From NCBI RefSeq assembly GCF_000004195.4, contig NC_030678.2, forward strand, positions 36,313,701 through 36,377,700: a stretch of DNA of 64,000 bases, given 5' to 3'. Positions 25,813-38,465 of this stretch are shown here, in pieces (within the stretch, counting starts at the first letter, position 1; every line of letters starts with the position of its first letter). The notes beneath the pieces are model-generated. The model ran no database searches. It was not told where the DNA came from and saw only the letters and a program-made list of their open reading frames with translations. The position numbers and the translations under genes are program-made. The DNA comes from Xenopus tropicalis. Taxonomy: Eukaryota; Chordata; Amphibia; Anura; Pipidae.

Positions 25813-26000
25813 CATGGTCATTCCCTATTTCTGTATTGGAACAAAGAGGAGAAATAGATGGAAGAATAGATGCTAGCATGTAAATAAAAGAGACTAGGAG
25901 AATAAACAGGTTGGGCGAGGAAAGGAGGAAAAATAGTTTGGAATGTGGGCCTAAAGTCCAAGGTTTTCTGGTGGGCCCCTGGGGTCCCAGTCCGACACTG
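25813..26000 (+). mobile_element. hAT-type MITE (family E), left end missing
   Basis: Shares CATGGTCATTCCCTATTTCT with 21853-22107 and ends GGTCCCAGTCCGACACTG, the inverse of the family's left terminus. Confidence 0.7.
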
Positions 26001-27725
26001 TCTGGGTATGGGGCGGGAGGATGCAGGCAGCGTTCTATTCAAGGGGCTAGTCGAAGGTATCTGCACTCTGAAATGATGAGCAGAGGCCTGTGGTCATTCT
26101 CCAACAGCAGAACATAGTTAGCAAAGTGCTAAAAATTGCTGATTGTAGCCTTTTTTGCTCTTCACACGCTGCATTCTGCTTTGTACATGAGCACTACTGT
26201 CTCCTTAGTTACTCTCATTCTTCCAACATCTTCCAGCACTGTATAAAAACTTTATGCTTTGTGTAGCCACATTATGCACCAGGAGGTACAGATAGGATAA
26301 AATGAGGGTAAGGAGTAGGAAAAAAGTGTAAAGGACATGTTGATATTAGCACTTTCCTATTAAAAAGCAAAATACAGAAGAAGTGTCTGTAGAGGGGATT
26401 TTATATGATCGTTTTGCATCATTTTACAGATCAGAATAAGGATTGTAGCTAGCCTTTGAAATGAACTAATATATCTCATAACATTAAAAACTCAGCTTTA
26501 GCAGTCCAACCGTAGTCTAAACTAATAAAGATTTATTGACTGGCTGCTTAGAGCCTTCCAGAGGTATGCTTTGAAAAGTAGCTGAAAAGCCATGAATAAT
26601 GCAATACTTGAAAAGCATATGCAACTATTGTAGTGATGATGTCATGTTTTAGACACAAACATCCTAATAATTGATTAAATGGTGCCTTCTGGGTCCTTTC
26701 CAGTATTTACTTCTTTGAGCTTTGCTGAAAGAACGACACTTCCCAAACAGAACCACTTATACGTCAAGCAAAGATCCTTAACTAACAATGAAAGCCAGAC
26801 ATCTAAATTATTAGGTAGACACAACAGCGAACACAGAAACTTGTCTGGATGGGACTTTGTTGTATGACATTTGGAATAAGTAACAAGGTGTAGTTTATTC
26901 AAAAACTTGGCAAAAGTTCCATACTATTCTGTTTATCTTTCTATTCACATGTCATTTTGACTGAAAAAGACTTTTTTTTAATACAGCTCTGGTTTATTTT
27001 CTTTTACATGTGAGTTCCAGTATATATACATATTAGAAAAACTGTAGATTTCCTATTGTGTTTGTTAAGCTTTGATCTTTCTCCCACAATTTGATTGACT
27101 ATGTTACATTCTTTCTTTTGTATAGGGGATCATGAGCTGGAGCAGGGCTTTCCAACTCAAGGCCTGAGGGCCAGATTTGACCCTCCATAGGTTTTTATAG
27201 CCTTCAGTCTAACTGAGGATTGCATAGGCTTTCTTGTTAGACATCATCATTTTAATATAAGCCAGCCCATGAACATGCCATCCATCACATAAACAGCCCA
27301 GTACCTGGAAAGTTGAACAGCACTCAAGAGGATCGTTACTCTTCTGTGTCTTAAAGCTGTTAGAAAGATTGCTAGAATCCGTGTCATAAAGTACGCCACG
27401 GTTGCTGTCATGTGACTGCCAGGAACATACCCTTAAGTAAATCACACCAATGGGAATAAATGCTCTAAAACTACCTCGGAACTGTGGGAGGGAAATGCAT
27501 CATTAAAAGAAGACGCACTCAGACATACAACTGGCATTTTACGTCAGATAGCACCTCCCTAGTTGGAATCATTCCAGCACCTAGAAGCAGCAGGGCTACC
27601 ATTGAGCACAATAACATAAATTACAAGGCTGCATTACTGTAGTCTTACTGTCACTTGGCTTTAGGTATCTAGGGCTGGATTTGGCAAAATCTAAGTCCTG
27701 TAAAAAGTGTTGGGTGCCGGCTGAA

Positions 27726-27884
27726 TTATTTATTATTATTAACATTTATTTATAAAGCGCCAACATATCCTGCAGCGCTGTACAATAAGTGGGTTTTATA
27801 CATTGGACATACAGAGTAACATATAAAGCAATCAATAACCGATACAAGAGGCGAAGAGAGCCCTGCCCAAAAGAGCTTACAATC
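27726..27884 (-). mobile_element. LINE/SINE 3' tail (L2-like), copy 1 of tandem pair
   Basis: A (TAT)n run, then AACATTTATTTATAAAGCGC, CAGCGCTGTACAATAAGTGG and CCCTGCCCAAAAGAGCTTAC. This is the reverse complement of the tail at 63533-63684, which ends in (TAA)n. TGTAAGCTCTTTTGGGCAGG tails are typical of L2-related LINEs and their SINEs. Confidence 0.7.
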
Positions 27885-27885
27885 T

Positions 27886-28052
27886 ACATTATTATTATTA
27901 TTATTATTATTAACATTTATTTATAAAGCACCAACATATCCCGCAGCGCTGTACAATAAGTGGGTTTCATACATTGGGCATACAGAGTAACATATAAAGC
28001 AATCAATAACCGATACAAGAGGAGAAGAGAGCCCTGCCCAAAAGAGCTTACA
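27886..28052 (-). mobile_element. LINE/SINE 3' tail (L2-like), copy 2 of tandem pair
   Basis: About 95% identical to the preceding copy by eye, in the same orientation and joined by an (ATT)n run. It looks like a local tandem duplication or an insertion into the tail of the first copy. Confidence 0.7.
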
Positions 28053-29558
28053 AAAATTACAAGAATCCCAAGATGAATCCTTATTTTCTCTGTGTAGTGT
28101 GGGCCCACCAATGAAATGTTGCCCAGGGTCCACTGGTACCTTAAAGCGTCTCTGCCTCTCAGTTAATAACATTCATAATGCTCATTTATTTGGATGCAAG
28201 GTTAAATATGATTTACATTCAGTTTTAATGAAACCATGAAATTTGCTCACAGAGAAGCTATCATTTCTCCATGCTAAACACAGTCATAAAGACGTTAGCA
28301 GAAATACCCTTTTCCCTCAGTGATTGATGTAGATTTTCTGCACCGTTGGTTTTCATTCCTGTGTTTGGTTTGCAGAGAGGTACATGAGTGACAGAGAAAT
28401 TCTAGAATAATATGAGTTTGCTGCATCGCAGTTGTTTTTGGAGAGAGACAGGTACCATATTATCATACTGTAAGTGCTTAGAGGTTATAGAAGATGTTTA
28501 TGACTGTATGTGACTCTATTGTATAACCTTTATAGGGGTCAGTTCTTTAAGTTTTAAGAACTGCACCCAAAAATTACTTGGCACTGTGGAAGGGGGCACA
28601 GATGAAAGGCCAGTTAGGGAAAGGTTTGGGGAAAATGCCTGTTTTCTGTCCTGGATAGACCTGAAGGTATGAAGCTTGAAGGTACTGTATATAAGGATGA
28701 TATTTGGAGTGAAAATGTATTTGCTGTCCCAGATATTCTTGGAACTATGGCTGATTGATCAATAAATCAATATTTTCCTATATCTGTAACCTTTTTATGG
28801 GCTAATGGGGGTGTCCCTGACCAAAGGTTGGAGCTCCAAGGGGAGCCTGAGCTGAGTCCGACAATCACTGCTCTATAGGCAGTTGCAGCTTGCTGGATAT
28901 CCTGAGGTTGTTATTGCTCAGGAATATAAACAATAAATAAATGAGGCATACAAAGTAATATAAAGCAAACTTTTATCTGTATGGTTTATGGAAGCTTTGC
29001 TAGGACCCCAGCCATGAAAATACTTGATGGTTATATATGCTAATGATTGCACAGTTTAATGCCACAGAGACTGTGGTTTCTGTAATTTATTCCCCCTCCA
29101 GGAGGTAGACATTTTCTCCAGAACTCGCATAAACCTGGCCTGAACCTATTTGGTTTCTATGTCACCAGTACATATTACATTACATCTATATAAAATATAC
29201 GGGCATAGTAATACTTAATGTGTACAATATGTTCTTTGACATAAACATTTTCACTCAGACAGCTTTGCTACTCTGTCTGGCTAATCTGAAGCATTCTTAT
29301 TTATAATATAGAGGAATTTAGCTCATAACTGGGGTGCCCTGGGTGTGACATCTGCTAATGTGTTCTTTCTATACTGAATGTCTTCTATTATTGTTTTTTG
29401 CCCAAATGGAAAAAAAAACTTCACTGACGCTACTGGCGTCCTGATCTGTTCAGTCTGAGCTCATTCCATCCCCCTCTTGGCCATCTGCAAAATGCCCTGG
29501 TAAGTGTGATTACCATGCAGCAGACCCTGTGGTCCTGGCCCCTCTGCCCTCTAACCAT

Positions 29559-29769
29559 AGGCTTGTCACCTTTTGGCCATTAAATTACTGGCCAGGGTGG
29601 GGGTAGGTCTGTGACATAAGGGGTGTGGCAATGACACAAACAGGGAGGGGCCATGCAATCAGAATCGCTATGGGAGCTGAATATTAAAGGGTTTTCTTGG
29701 ATACAGGATTTGGGGTGGATCAGCGGTGTGCCAGGGGTCGGTGGAAATACCAGCCAGGTGGCAACCCTA
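29559..29769. mobile_element. MITE with AGGGTTGCCACC-type ends (family H)
   Basis: Left AGGCTTGTCACCTTTTGGCC and right CCAGCCAGGTGGCAACCCT form imperfect inverted repeats. The interior is G-rich with GGGGTGTGGCAATGACA. A relative lies at 34404-34705. Confidence 0.6.
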
Positions 29770-29995
29770 CACAACCACCCCTGTGTTTACAGGGTCTGCT
29801 GTATGGTAGTTAAGCCACAGTAAAGTCCTTTGCTATTTATTGGAGATTTTCAGATTTACCATAGCAGAGGGGAACAATAGGGCTTACTCTTACATTAAAT
29901 AAATGTGAATGTCTAGTGAACAAGAAGGTTGGCTTTATACATATGGGTAGCACCCTGGCTTAGAGGTTAGCATTGGTGTAAAGTGGCAGTAGGAA

Positions 29996-30107
29996 CCTTA
30001 TATTGTAAACTCCACAGGGACAGGGAATATGTAAATGATGAACAGTTCCTGTAAAGTACTGCTAAACATATTGGTGCCATATAAATAAAGGATAAGAATA
30101 ATAATAT
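29996..30107 (+). mobile_element. L2-like LINE/SINE 3' tail fragment
   Basis: TATTGTAAACTCCACAGGGA, then GTGCCATATAAATAAAGGAT and an (AATA)n tail: a diverged version of the 63533-63684 tail, in plus orientation. Confidence 0.55.
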
Positions 30108-30984
30108 AAGGAAATCCTTCAGAGTTCACTGTCTCATTAAAGAACAAACAGCTCTTCATATTTGCTTTATAGAAAGTGTCGCACACAGAAACATGCAATA
30201 TAAGCAGTATATAAATGTGGTGGCTTAGAATACATAATTTTGAATAAAAAAGTAGTGTCCATTATATACTCAGTTGCTTTATACTTCCAGGACAGCTACT
30301 TTTAGAAGTAATTCAGGTGAAAAGATGAGTTAATAATTTCAGCAGATTTCCTGCTCCCTTATGTCAGTCAAAGGCCACTTAATTGAAAGGTTAAAATGCA
30401 TGGCTCCAGCCTCAGCCCAGCTAGGGATGGTGTCAGTGATATGCCAAGCCCACAGCAAAGCCATTCTTATGCTAAGCATTCTGTGCTTTCATGCTGGGAG
30501 ACTTTTATCACACATATTAGTCGGCATTTGGAAGATCATTAGTCTTTAAAGACTGAGACATTCCAAGTTCCTTGTCCTAGAAACCTTCATGGTAAGATAG
30601 CTAGCGTTTGCATTTGCAGAGCACAGTGCTCACAGGCACACGAGAGCCATGTACTTAGTGGTGCTCCAGAGCCCTTTGCATGCCCTGACTCACATGAGGT
30701 GCCAGAGGACTGGAGCGCAAAGGTTGTGAAAAGATGCATTGCATTGTAGGCAAAAACATGGTGCTTTGCTAATGGTTTATGCACTTTTACAAAGTGCAAG
30801 GAAGGGTAGGTACAAAGTGAAAACATAGACACAATCCATCATGGGTTTTGCCCACGTGTTTTCATTTTGACTGAGCTCTATTCATAGATGGAGGAAGACA
30901 CAGAGGCATCATCCCCTCTTGTTTATTTCCTGTCCCCTAACTTGTATGGCTATACAACAGGCCCTGTACTTAGATTTGCCCTAT

Positions 30985-31760
30985 GGCAGGTGGTAAGGCG
31001 AAGGCTGCCCAATGGCAGGTAGTAAGGCTAGGGCTGCCCAATGGCAGGTAGTAAGGCTAGGGCTGCCCAATGGCAGGTAGTAAGGCTAGGGCTGCCTAAT
31101 GCCAGGTAGTAAGGCTAGGGCTGCCTAATGGCAGGTAGTAAGGCTAGGGCTGCCTAATGCCAGGTAGTAAGGCTAGGGCTGCCTAATGGCAGGTAGTAAG
31201 GCTAGGGCTGCCTAATGCCAGGTAGTAAGGCTAGGGCTGCCTAATGGCAGGTAGTAAGGCTAGGGCTGCCTAATGGCAGGTAGTAAGGCTAGGGCTGCCT
31301 AATGGCAGGTAGTAAGGCTAGGGCTGCCTAATGGCAGGTAGTAAGGCTAGGGCTGCCTAATGGCAGGTAGTAAGGCTAGGGCTGCCCAATGGCAGGTAGT
31401 AAGGCTAGGGCTGCCTAATGGCAGGTAGTAAGGCTAGGGCTGCCTAATGGCAGGTAGTAAGGCTAGGGCTGCCTAATGGCAGGTAGTAAGGCTAGGGCTG
31501 CCCAATGGCAGGTAGTAAAGCTAGGGCTGCCCAATGGCAGGTAGTAAGGCTAGGGCTGCCCAATGGCGGTTAGTAGGGATAGGGCTGCCCAATGGCGGTT
31601 AGTAAGGATAGGGCTGCCCAATGGCAGGTAGTAAGGCTAGGGCTGCCCAATAACAGGTAGTAAGGCTAGGGCTTCCTAATGACAGGTAGTAAGGATAGGG
31701 CTGCCCAATGGCTGGTAGTAAGGCTAGGGCTGCCCAATAGCAGGTGGTAAGGACAGGGCT
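30985..31760. repeat. 29-bp tandem array, about 27 copies
   Basis: The unit is GGCAGGTAGTAAGGCTAGGG followed by CTGCCTAAT or CTGCCCAAT. The central copies are almost identical, and divergence rises toward both ends (GGTGGTAAGGCGAAGG first, GGTTAGTAGGGATAGG near 31570). Between about 31097 and 31220, GCCAGG and GGCAGG units alternate, giving a 58-bp higher-order period. Confidence 0.96.
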
Positions 31761-32243
31761 AACTTGCACAGGCCAGTAATGTACTCTGCACCTAATGCTG
31801 GATATCTAATCCATAGCCAGAGACCTTGGTGCTTGTTGAATGTTCCCTAAGCTGCATGTCGGTTACTCTCGCACTTGCATCCAGGATCATAATTAATGAC
31901 TCCTTAGTCGTCTCTTTTTTAGTATGGAAAAGTTAAATAACATTAATAAACTGTTATGCTGTACTGTAAAAACTGAGAAAAATATTACAATGTGTACTTA
32001 GTGTACTTTTGTACAACTTATATATTCTGTTTCAGGCACTTTACCCTTGGCTTGAAGCAAATGTTGAAATATCCCAGTAAAATCAAAATGCATATCATAC
32101 AGAAATATAGTATTAGTTTGGCAGGGATTTTGGCACATTTTCAGATACATTTTATTTGATTTCTAATATCTGTATTTCAAATTGTACTCATAAAACAAGC
32201 ATAGACAGTACAAGTTATTTTTTACACAATCTTTTTTTTTTTT

Positions 32244-32466
32244 AGTTGTTTGGCTGAGGGCCAAATGATCCAATCACCTTGACGGGATGTAGACCGCCGG
32301 GACGAGGACTGCATCAACGAGCAGATGCGCTCCTCGTCCTGACAGGAATTTTAAACCTGCCAATCAATAACTGGATAATTCTCAGCCAGATATTGGTCAG
32401 GTATGCCTGTCTGAGGGCCCTGTACACAGGCCAATTAGCTGCCGACTGGGTTCATCCCGGACCTTA
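32244..32466. mobile_element. Degraded MITE (family A subtype), internal part
   Basis: Runs collinear with 35396-35610: GTTTGGCTGAGGGCCAAATG, GACTGCATCAACGAGCAGAT, TTAAACCTGCC, CCAGATATTGGTCAGG and GGCCAATTAGCTGCCGA each match a less decayed counterpart there. Both termini are lost. Confidence 0.7.
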
Positions 32467-34403
32467 AGTCTGTGGTTTCCAGATGTTCTAATTGCACCAA
32501 CTTACAGTTGCAAAAACCATCACTGATGCTGCTCACTGTGGCTTGCCCACATTGACACCCGCATCTATTGACAGATTTACCAAACGGACCAAAGGTTTTC
32601 ACCCATATTAATGAGTTAATGAGCGAATTTCAATTGCACACAATTTCTCATGCAGCAGCAATTATACAAGGTAAAATGCTGCATTATGGGTACAATGACT
32701 ATATGAACCTAAATGAATATATAAGCTTTTCTGTTATTTCTACATTTATAGGTTTGTGATCATATCCCTTTAAAAGATAAATAGGAGTTCACTATAAGTG
32801 AACTCAGCGCTTGATGCAATTTATAGGGTAAGTTTTTAGAAATTCAAAGGACTCAGACAATGATGTATTAGTTCTATTATTGAAAGAATAAAACTGCTCT
32901 GAATGTCCTCACCAATAAACAGGAATGAACATTCCTAGTTTGGTCTGTTCCTTTCTCATATCATTGTCCCGTACAGGGGTCTCTTCTCAACAAGTGCTGT
33001 ATTTTATGATTGCACAAAAATAAATGGAAGGAGCCTCGGTAATGGAGGAGAAAAGAAAATAACGGACATAGAATTAATGGAGTAATGCTTGGGAACTAAA
33101 TGCATGCTAAAGTTTGCTTTATCTGCTTCACTGAACCCTCTGTACGGCTTCAAGAGACATTCACAATGCAGTCTCAGAGCAAGCCCTCTCCATTCTGTGG
33201 TCTTATTTGGGCACAAAAATAATCTCTTTTTAGAACGGTTTGGGAAAGCAAATGAACTGTGCCGACCAATCAACTGTAAATCTTACCCACCTAGAAAGTA
33301 GTTGATTAAGTAGCGTCACGCAGCATCCCAATTACCAGTGAACCGTGTGATCCCGCTCTATAGCAAATGATAGTGCTTCAGAGATGCAAAGCAAATTAGT
33401 ACGGAGCCTGCAAGTGTCAGTTTAAGCCACTTCACTTAGAGCAAATTTATTTAGTCCATATATATATATATATATTTATATATGTAGAAATAAAGTCCAT
33501 AATAATAATCTTATCACACCATATCACTGGAGGTTTGTGTGTGTTAAAGATTTAAATCTTGTTCAACAATATTACTTGTAACCCTAAATTTCATTTCATT
33601 TGTGCTCCTCTTTTATTTCACTTATGTTTTGTTTCAATTATTATTCTATTCTAGCACATTTTCGACCAAAGTAAAGCCCCCAAAATCCGAGATCCATACC
33701 TAGTACAAAGCAGAGCCATGACTCTCTATCTAAAGCAAAGCGGAGATGATTCTGGGTGGTGTAGAAGCTGACGGGAGGTTGACTGTGCCCAGCAGGAATG
33801 GCTCTGTCTGGTTACGGCTGTTAATTTTTGTTTGGTTCTGAACCACCCCGTTGATTGATATTTGTAGGCCTCATTATTCACTCACTGGGTGGCAGATGCA
33901 GATGTAACAAGTTCTGAAGGCTTTCTTTTTTATATATGTTAGGCCAGGGTCATAAGCTACTGCTGGGAATATGTATAAATGACAGCTGACAAATGACTCT
34001 ATTGGTTTGAGTAAGGGTGGAGAGACTAGATAAAGCAATAAATTCAACAATTAATGTTAATTATTTGGTGCTGAAATATTTATAGCGTTAACAGAACATT
34101 GGAACACAAAATGATGCCTCTGGCCAAACAAAATTCATAAATGTCTTCAATAATAGTGATTAGTTTTAATTTCTGTGTGAAGAATCCTGTGGTTCCACCT
34201 GTGTTTTTGGCACTATATAACCTCCCCGCTTACACATATAGACAACAGCATCACCAGTATGTGTGGGACTCTCACAGAGACCGAACTTAGGAAGGGCATA
34301 TAACTTCAATATAACTTCAATTATTTATACAGTTTATATATGTGAGTGTCTGGATAGGTCTGTATATGTGTGTGTGATACATGGACGCTGGAGTTCATTT
34401 GGA

Positions 34404-34705
34404 AGGTTGCCACCTTTCTCTTAAACAAAGTGGGTGGGCGGGACCCTGAGGGGGCAGACCAGTAAAACAAAGGGGATGGGACAATGGCGTAGGTTGATGC
34501 AAAAGGGGTTGGACCAGTGACATAAATGGGCAGGCAGAGCAACAGTAACTTTGTAAGTATGGGAAAAATGGCTTGAAGCAGCAATTTAGGGCTGGTTGAG
34601 GGCAGGCTAGGGGCATAATGACAGATAGTTGAAAATTTTCCAGCCCTGGTCTTGGCTGGTATTTTACCAGCTAGGCCGGTAAAATACTGGCTAGGTGCCA
34701 ACCCT
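34404..34705. mobile_element. MITE with AGGGTTGCCACC-type ends (family H)
   Basis: Left AGGTTGCCACCTTTCTC and right GGCTAGGTGCCAACCCT are inverted repeats. GGCTGGTATTTTACCAGC and CCGGTAAAATACTGGC near the right end form a strong hairpin. Confidence 0.65.
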
Positions 34706-34711
34706 AGTTAA

Positions 34712-35003
34712 AGGAACTGTAACACAAAACAATTAAGGTTACTGCTAAATTACAGGTTACTTAGCAGATAACAGATAAAACCCCATTATATTCTACAGAG
34801 CTTATCTGTTATCTGCTATGTAACCTGTGCCTTTTCTCCTTTTTTCCAGCTTGAATGGCTGCCCCCGGGGCTACACAGCAGCTTATTTATATAAACTATA
34901 GTAGTGTAACTGTAGCAAAAACACCAGTTGCACCATTGCAGGGCAATAGTACATTATATTTAATCTCTTTAAAACACTTTAATTTTTTGGTGTTACTGTT
35001 TTC
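34712..35003. mobile_element. T2-like MITE (family F), internally deleted
   Basis: Preceded by TTAA (34708-34711). It begins AGGAACTGTAACAC and contains the same TACTTAGCAGATAACAGATA and GGCTACACAGCAGCTTAT arms as 18239-18655, but about 120 bases of the left arm are absent. The right end GGTGTTACTGTT is eroded. Confidence 0.75.
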
Positions 35004-35271
35004 TTTTCTTTTTCAACTCAAATTAACTATGTAAATATGTAAACCCAACAGCTACCTTTGAAGCATTATTAATAAGTGTATAACAAAGTGGGTATATCCC
35101 AAATGATGCTGTTATTTACAAATAATGTTCACATAATGCCCTTTTCACTTTGGGAGTGAGAGTTCTTTTTCTCACATTTTCTTTTATATTATGTATTTAC
35201 TATTTCTCATCCTAAAATTAATTCTTGGGCAAGGTTCTCATCAGCTTCAGGCAAACTGGTGAAATCTCAGG

Positions 35272-35660
35272 TAAAGGTCCCCATACACTATAGGATCCGC
35301 TCGCTTGGCGATGTTGCCAAGCAAGCGGATCTTCACCCGATATCCCCACCTACGGGTGGGCGATATCGGGTAGAAAGTAACTTGAAAAAAAAATAATCCG
35401 ATCGTTTGGCCCTGGGGCCAAACGATCTGATTACATTTGTGGCTATGGGGCAGTCGGTTCGGGGACCGCATCAACGAGCCGATGCGGTCCCTGATCCGAC
35501 CAGATTTTCTAACCTGCCCGATCGAGATCTGGCCAATTTCAGGCCAGATATCGGTCGGCCAGGCCGCTCTGTTCTGCCCGTACACGGGCCGATTAGCTGC
35601 CGAATCGGTCCAAAGGACCGATATCGGCAGCTATAGTCGGCCCGTGTATGGGGACCTTTA
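35272..35660. mobile_element. Palindromic MITE (family A subtype), complete
   Basis: Ends TAAAGGTCCCCATACAC and GTGTATGGGGACCTTTA are perfect inverted repeats. The interior holds several separate hairpins: GATCCGCTCGCTTGGC with its inverse, GATATCCCCACC with its inverse, CGATCGTTTGGCCC with its inverse, and GGGACCGCATC with its inverse. 389 bp. Confidence 0.85.
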
Positions 35661-35895
35661 GTCTACTGATTTACTTGGAATGGTGATGTTCCCTATTGCA
35701 TGCATTGGCTCTCCTTTTTTAGGTCAAGATAAAGCTTAGGGAGACCTTTGTCAAATATTCACCTCATTCTTTACTTTCAGCACAAGTTTTTTAATGAAAA
35801 ATAGCTAAAGTTTTCCTGGTTGGGCTGCTTGTTTCCCAAGAAATCGATAGACAACACAACAGTTACCATTGCTGCTTGCTGGGAGATGGTGTGTT

Positions 35896-35960
35896 TTTTG
35901 GGTGCTTGTGTGGCCTTCCTCCAGCTTTGGTTTCTTCTCACAGTCCACGAATATACTATT
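35896..35960 (+). mobile_element. V-SINE-like central fragment
   Basis: TTCCTCCAGCTTTGGTTTCT and CTCACAGTCCACGAATATAC resemble the conserved central domain of V-SINE elements, also present at 63830-63930. No tRNA-like head here. Confidence 0.45.
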
Positions 35961-36004
35961 TAAGCCTAACACCAGTTTATACAGTTTAAGCCTAATGCCA
36001 GACA

Positions 36005-36188
36005 GGGCTGATTCTCAGCTTATGGATAAATACGGAGCAAGAATCAGCCCCTATATTGGCATCAGCCTTTGACTGTGTCGGCACCCTGAGCAATGCAGTG
36101 GCTGCGGGTGAAGGCTCAGGGAAAGGCTGATACCAGCGTATGGGCTGATTCTCAGTCTGTGTTTATCCATAGGCCGAGAACCAGTCCC
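36005..36188. mobile_element. Short palindromic MITE
   Basis: GGGCTGATTCTCAGCTTATG followed by GATAAA at the left is the inverse of TTTATCCATAGGCCGAGAAC followed by CAGTCCC at the right. It also contains a near-direct repeat of GGGCTGATTCTCAG near 36142. 184 bp, one copy in the window. Confidence 0.6.
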
Positions 36189-36205
36189 ACCTTGCATTAG
36201 CCTAA

Positions 36206-36282
36206 TAAGAAGTCAGTTAACCTACCCATATACTTTTGGAATGTGGTACCCAAAGAAAACCCACGCATACATGGAGTGATCC
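36206..36282 (-). mobile_element. V-SINE-like central fragment, inverted
   Basis: GTTAACCTACCCATATACTT, then GAAAACCCACGCATACATGG, is the reverse complement of the V-SINE central domain. It lies opposite to the fragment at 35896 with a MITE between the two. Confidence 0.5.
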
Positions 36283-37556
36283 ATAAAAAGAGCTATAAAA
36301 ATTGCCTCTGAGATCACTTCCGTGCTTTCCTCCACCCCAATTCCTGTGCATAGCTCTCTCTGAATGTGACTATTAGTCTTTAAATGTAATCAGAGCGGTC
36401 TGGCTTCAGGCTATTGGAATTCTCTATCATGCTGCCCCTCATAGCTGCAGGGCATTCGTTTTATTTACAATGGAAATGTTCTCTGACAGACGGGGAAAGA
36501 ATAAAGGAAACCCAGCTATCTGATGTTGCACTACAATAGGACTTCTGTGGAGACCTTGCAATGTTTCCCAGTGTTCATTGTGTAATCATGTAAAGTAATT
36601 AATTTCATTTGGGGATTGTTCATTCAAACCAATTATTTTCATGTACTTCTATAACTTTGTTACACTCTGCTGCTTTTATTAGTCTTATTCTTTATCCTTT
36701 ACATTGCCCTAGGGTAGATTCCTTTCTGCCAAGCAAATAAAAAAAAAAATGTCCAGTTTTCTGCTCAGCTGGATATGAAATATACTGTTTTATTATTTGC
36801 TTGATAACATTAAGAACAGATGACTGTTGAAATATATGATGTACATATTGTAATAACAAAAATGCCATAGGGCACTCGCCTTATTATTTGCCTGTATTCT
36901 TCATCCATGCGGTAAGCGTGATTATGAGCACATATGCTTTTCTGTGTCAGATCTTGGGCAATTTCTTTTTTCTCTAGCTGTCAAATTCTTAACATAGTGC
37001 TAAGAGGTCTGTAGGGTTTTGCTACAGAGAGGCATTAAATATCCAACTGCACCAAAGCATTTAGAACCGTGTATCATTCTATAATTTGCTCTCAAGATGT
37101 TATTTGAACCAGAGGACAGCGAGGCCTCTTTATTTAAACCAAATCCCGCTTTTAAAATTGGAATGAGTGTACAGATTGCCTGTTGGTATTCACACTAGAT
37201 TGCAATCATATCTACATCCATCATGAAGATACCAGCTAATATATAAGTTTGTCCAGAAGCCTTCGACTTGCTGAAAGAGTGATTAGAGCCATTGATGATG
37301 TGAGCATGACACCGGTGATGTGAGACGGTGTCGACAGTAGAGGAATTCAATTTCTAAAGATGAGCGGATGGGAATGCTACTGAAGTACAGTTAATTCAAT
37401 TAGGAGATAGCCAGATAGCACATGACATAAAGTGTGTTTGGGTGGCATGCCAGGACTCAAAAATATATATTTAGAGGTGTTGCAAATGATTTTTGCAGGG
37501 AACCATTAGCCTTATAATAGATGATACTTTAAAAAAAATATTGCATTACAGAGATT

Positions 37557-37870
37557 ACAGGTATGGGACCTGTTACCCAGAATGCTCAGGACCTGGGGTT
37601 TTCCAGATAAGGGGGCTTTCTGTAATTTAAATCTCCTATAATTTGTGTCTACTACAAAATCATTTAAACGTTACATAAACCCAATAGCATTGTTTTGCCT
37701 CCAATAAGAATTAATTATATCTTAATTGGGATAGAGCACAAGGTACTATTTTATTATTACAGAGAAAAAGGAAATTTGATTAAAATACAGTTTATGGAAT
37801 ATAGCATTTCCATAATTTGGAGCTTTCTGGATAATTGGTTTCTGGATAATGGATCCCAAACCGGTACTGT
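37557..37870 (+). mobile_element. Palindromic MITE (family C)
   Basis: ACAGGTATGGGACCTGTTAC, CAGAATGCTCAGGACCTGGG and ATTGTTTTGCCTCCAATAAG, ending TCTGGATAATGGATCCCAAA. Same order of blocks as 60179-60501. Confidence 0.75.
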
Positions 37871-38163
37871 ATACAAAAGATTTACCCTGCTTAAGATATT
37901 ATAAAACTGGGCCCCTTTGTCTTTTGTGGGGGAGATACCAAAATCATGCAAAATAGGGAAAGATTTAGGAACAGCCGTTGCTGTGATGTAAGGTGCAAGC
38001 CTGGCCTTGCCTAAGCAGTGTACCAGAACTGTAAGTGGTTCCAGCAACTGCCCCATGGGTCGTCTCAGCAAAACATGTCTTAAAAAGTAAAGGCAATTTT
38101 ACACCATTTTTAGTGTCACTTCAAAAGACAGAATGGTTAAGGTACCATTGGTAAGTGAGCCCA

Positions 38164-38218
<55 letters not shown>

Positions 38219-38226
38219 GTGTGTCT
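38164..38226. repeat. (CT)n(AT)n compound microsatellite
   Basis: About 15 CT units run directly into about 10 AT units, then TGTGTGTC. Confidence 0.97.
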
Positions 38227-38465
38227 TTTAACATAGTTCATTTTAAGGTCAATCAGTAACGTTCAATGGTACTCGATCTGATTGAATGAATTGAAAACCT
38301 GCATCATTGCACATTCTGTGTAGCATTGCCTATTCAGATTTTAATATATCTACCTCTAAGTTCAAGCACAGCTTGAGAACATTGACGCACACTCCCAACT
38401 ACAGCTTCAGAACCATTTTACATTGTGTAGACCGCCATGGAACACCACGGTACTTTACAATAGAG

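Noticed and set aside
30985..31760. 29-bp repeats resembling a CRISPR repeat length
   Set aside because: Units are directly adjacent with no spacers, and the surroundings are a vertebrate intron; this is a minisatellite.
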